Shown here one piece after another: positions 62,930-64,000 of a stretch of 64,000 bases of DNA. Made by a program: the position numbers and the translations under genes. This stretch comes from Paludibacteraceae bacterium (lineage in GTDB: Bacteria > Bacteroidota > Bacteroidia > Bacteroidales > Paludibacteraceae): contig JARLGW010000008.1 in NCBI GenBank assembly GCA_031292565.1, positions 62,001 through 126,000 on the forward strand, written 5' to 3'. Position 1 is the stretch's first letter. Each line of letters begins with the position of its first letter. The notes under the pieces are model-generated. The model did no database searches and had not been told where the DNA came from. It saw nothing but the letters and a program-made list of their open reading frames with translations.

Positions 62930-63304
62930 TTACTTATTATTACCTAAACAACTAGCTTCATATACGCGGAATACTTCCACTATACTGTCAGTCCGATATA
63001 TCTCTTTTATTTTAGCTTTAGATGTAAGATAAGCATCCTGTAAACTAAAATAATCGCCTTCCACCAAACAATATACCTTTTCATTATAATAGGTTTGGTT
63101 GGACATTAGTATCACATGCTGCCCATCAATGGCTTTCACTTTAACCAGCTTATAAGCTAACTGATGCCCGCCTACATTATGGCATTCCATCTGATACACA
63201 TCACCTACCTGCGGATTATCTATCATATCCTGCTCGGTGGTGCAAGAGAATAACCCTAACAGAAAGAATAAAGCAAGTGTTTTGAAAAAGAATCTTGTTT
63301 TCAT
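62930..63304 (-). CDS. Small hypothetical lipoprotein
   Basis: 124 aa with a lipoprotein signal peptide ending LGLFSC (Cys21). The mature part is beta-rich (VGDVYQMECHNVGGHQLAYKLVKV) and resembles no family I can name. It lies convergent to the PorE-like gene with 58 bases between. Codon use is ordinary. Function unknown. Confidence 0.72.
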   Translation of the reverse strand: MKTRFFFKTLALFFLLGLFSCTTEQDMIDNPQVGDVYQMECHNVGGHQLAYKLVKVKAIDGQHVILMSNQTYYNEKVYCLVEGDYFSLQDAYLTSKAKIKEIYRTDSIVEVFRVYEASCLGNNK

Positions 63305-63441
63305 ACGGAAAGGATTTATAATTTACACTAAATACAAGTTATGTATATTTTATTTAGCTAATTGCTGAATGAAATCTAAGGTTCAACAAAAACTTAACAA
63401 TGAAACAATTTATCAAAATAAAAGTTTATGGTTTAGTGAGA

Positions 63442-63474
63442 ATAAAAAAGCGCAAAGGAAAAAATCCTTTGCGC
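63442..63474 (-). terminator. Terminator after metH
   Basis: Perfect 10-bp stem GCGCAAAGGA / TCCTTTGCGC (63450-63459 with 63465-63474); the minus strand continues into CTTTTTTATTC. The spacer 63305-63502 otherwise shows no gene. Confidence 0.8.
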
Positions 63475-63476
63475 CT

Positions 63477-63491
63477 TCGTGTCTTTGCGTT
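63477..63491. repeat. 15-bp dispersed repeat, copy 2 (inverted)
   Basis: Reverse complement is AACGCAAAGACACGA, identical to 11332-11346. Lies between metH and its terminator. Confidence 0.6.
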
Positions 63492-63502
63492 TACTATAAA
63501 TC

Positions 63503-64000
63503 TTAAAACAAATTCGGTTTCTTGCTACGAGCCTCATCCAACGAGGTGAGTTGCAGGGTTTTTTCACTACGCTTATCACGCAAGTGTTGATATTCCGTGT
63601 CTAGGTTCTTTACAAATTCAGGCTTGTTAGCCGGATTAAGAAGTTGCCCCAAAATGAAAACATTTTGGGAGGCATCCTTCACATACACAACGGGGTAATT
63701 ATAGTTTGGTGCAATTTTTACCGCTGTGTGAATTTTGGATGTAGTAGCTCCACCTATCAGCAACGGAATGGTAAGCCCCGCCCGTTGCATCTCGGCAGCC
63801 ACGTGGGTCATTTCTTCCAGCGAAGGTGTTATAAGTCCACTCAAACCTATAATATCCACCTTTTCATCGATGGCTGTTTGTATGATTTTTTCCGATGGCA
63901 CCATCACCCCAAGGTCTATTACTTCATAATTGTTGCAAGCCATAATTACACTTACAATATTTTTCCCAATGTCGTGCACATCACCCTTCACGGTTGCAAT
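63503..64000 (-). CDS. metH: Cobalamin-dependent methionine synthase MetH, C-terminal part (partial)
   Basis: The frame runs off the window at 64000, so the N-terminal domains are outside. The visible 165 residues are the B12-binding Rossmann domain: [10 protein letters not shown] (the D-x-H-x-x-G cobalt-ligand His), [13 protein letters not shown] and [19 protein letters not shown]. The protein stops at [13 protein letters not shown], which aligns with the end of the linker after the B12 domain in E. coli MetH. The 330-residue AdoMet reactivation domain is absent, and no frame between here and the terminator encodes it. Confidence 0.92.
   Translation of the reverse strand: MATVKGDVHDIGKNIVSVIMACNNYEVIDLGVMVPSEKIIQTAIDEKVDIIGLSGLITPSLEEMTHVAAEMQRAGLTIPLLIGGATTSKIHTAVKIAPNYNYPVVYVKDASQNVFILGQLLNPANKPEFVKNLDTEYQHLRDKRSEKTLQLTSLDEARSKKPNLF

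Overview
The window looks like chromosomal DNA of a Bacteroidales (Bacteroidetes) bacterium; the genus cannot be fixed from sequence alone. Several points support this. Most intergenic regions carry the Bacteroidetes-type -7 promoter box TAnnTTTG, and most genes lack a Shine-Dalgarno sequence. There is a Bacteroidetes-type ftsX-DUF3098-uppP-truB-queA operon, an OmpA/PD40/TPR protein with the architecture of the type IX secretion protein PorE, and plant-polysaccharide enzymes (a PL1 pectate lyase and a GH28 polygalacturonase). No transposase, integrase, phage gene or CRISPR array was seen. One tRNA (Asn-GTT) is present. The last gene (metH) runs off the right edge.

Layout. 1-6.0 kb: a lipoprotein HAD phosphatase, an alpha/beta hydrolase, rsmA, then a two-gene metal module with a structured leader: a soluble PRC/MgtE-N/CBS protein followed by an Nramp-family transporter whose metal-site residues differ from classical Nramp. 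6.0-12 kb: rmuC, the pectate lyase, asnB and comF. 12-17.8 kb: a first, AT-rich envelope-polysaccharide block (polysaccharide deacetylase, two FemAB/GNAT-like proteins, and on the minus strand a GT4 glycosyltransferase and a flippase). The minus-strand part is apparently read through from the pyrE-argH operon. 17.8-22.2 kb: argH, pyrE, ald and aroK. 22.3-31 kb: a lipoprotein, a helix-hairpin-helix protein, a tyrosine phenol-lyase/tryptophanase-family enzyme, a GtrA / LPG-synthase-TM / acyltransferase group, metK with a SAM-I-like leader, and panE. 31-36 kb: pckA, an internally deleted flavin reductase, yceI and the GH28 enzyme. 36-45 kb: a YfhO-like membrane protein with a methyltransferase, the ftsX-queA operon, and a C-terminal processing protease.

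45-56 kb holds a second polysaccharide block on the minus strand, in one tight run behind leuS. It contains a NeuB-like nonulosonate synthase without SAF domain, a methyltransferase, a fused CMP-nonulosonate synthetase/HAD phosphatase, an unfamiliar GT-B-like protein, a CgeB-like glycosyltransferase and a GT4 glycosyltransferase. A plus-strand flippase converges on this run. The enzyme set suggests nonulosonic acid (possibly KDN) synthesis through a 9-phosphate intermediate, followed by transfer to a surface glycan. 56-64 kb: a DEAD-box helicase, a GNAT-alaX-trmH-pfkB operon, tRNA-Asn, plsC, the PorE-like protein, a small lipoprotein and the 3' end of a metH that stops after the B12 domain.

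Best candidates for a second look: the soluble MgtE-type sensor plus Nramp-related transporter with its switch-like leader; the compact SAM-I-like metK leader; the leuS-led nonulosonate operon with a possible new CMP-sugar transferase; the MetH without reactivation domain; and the flavin reductase lacking about 37 core residues.
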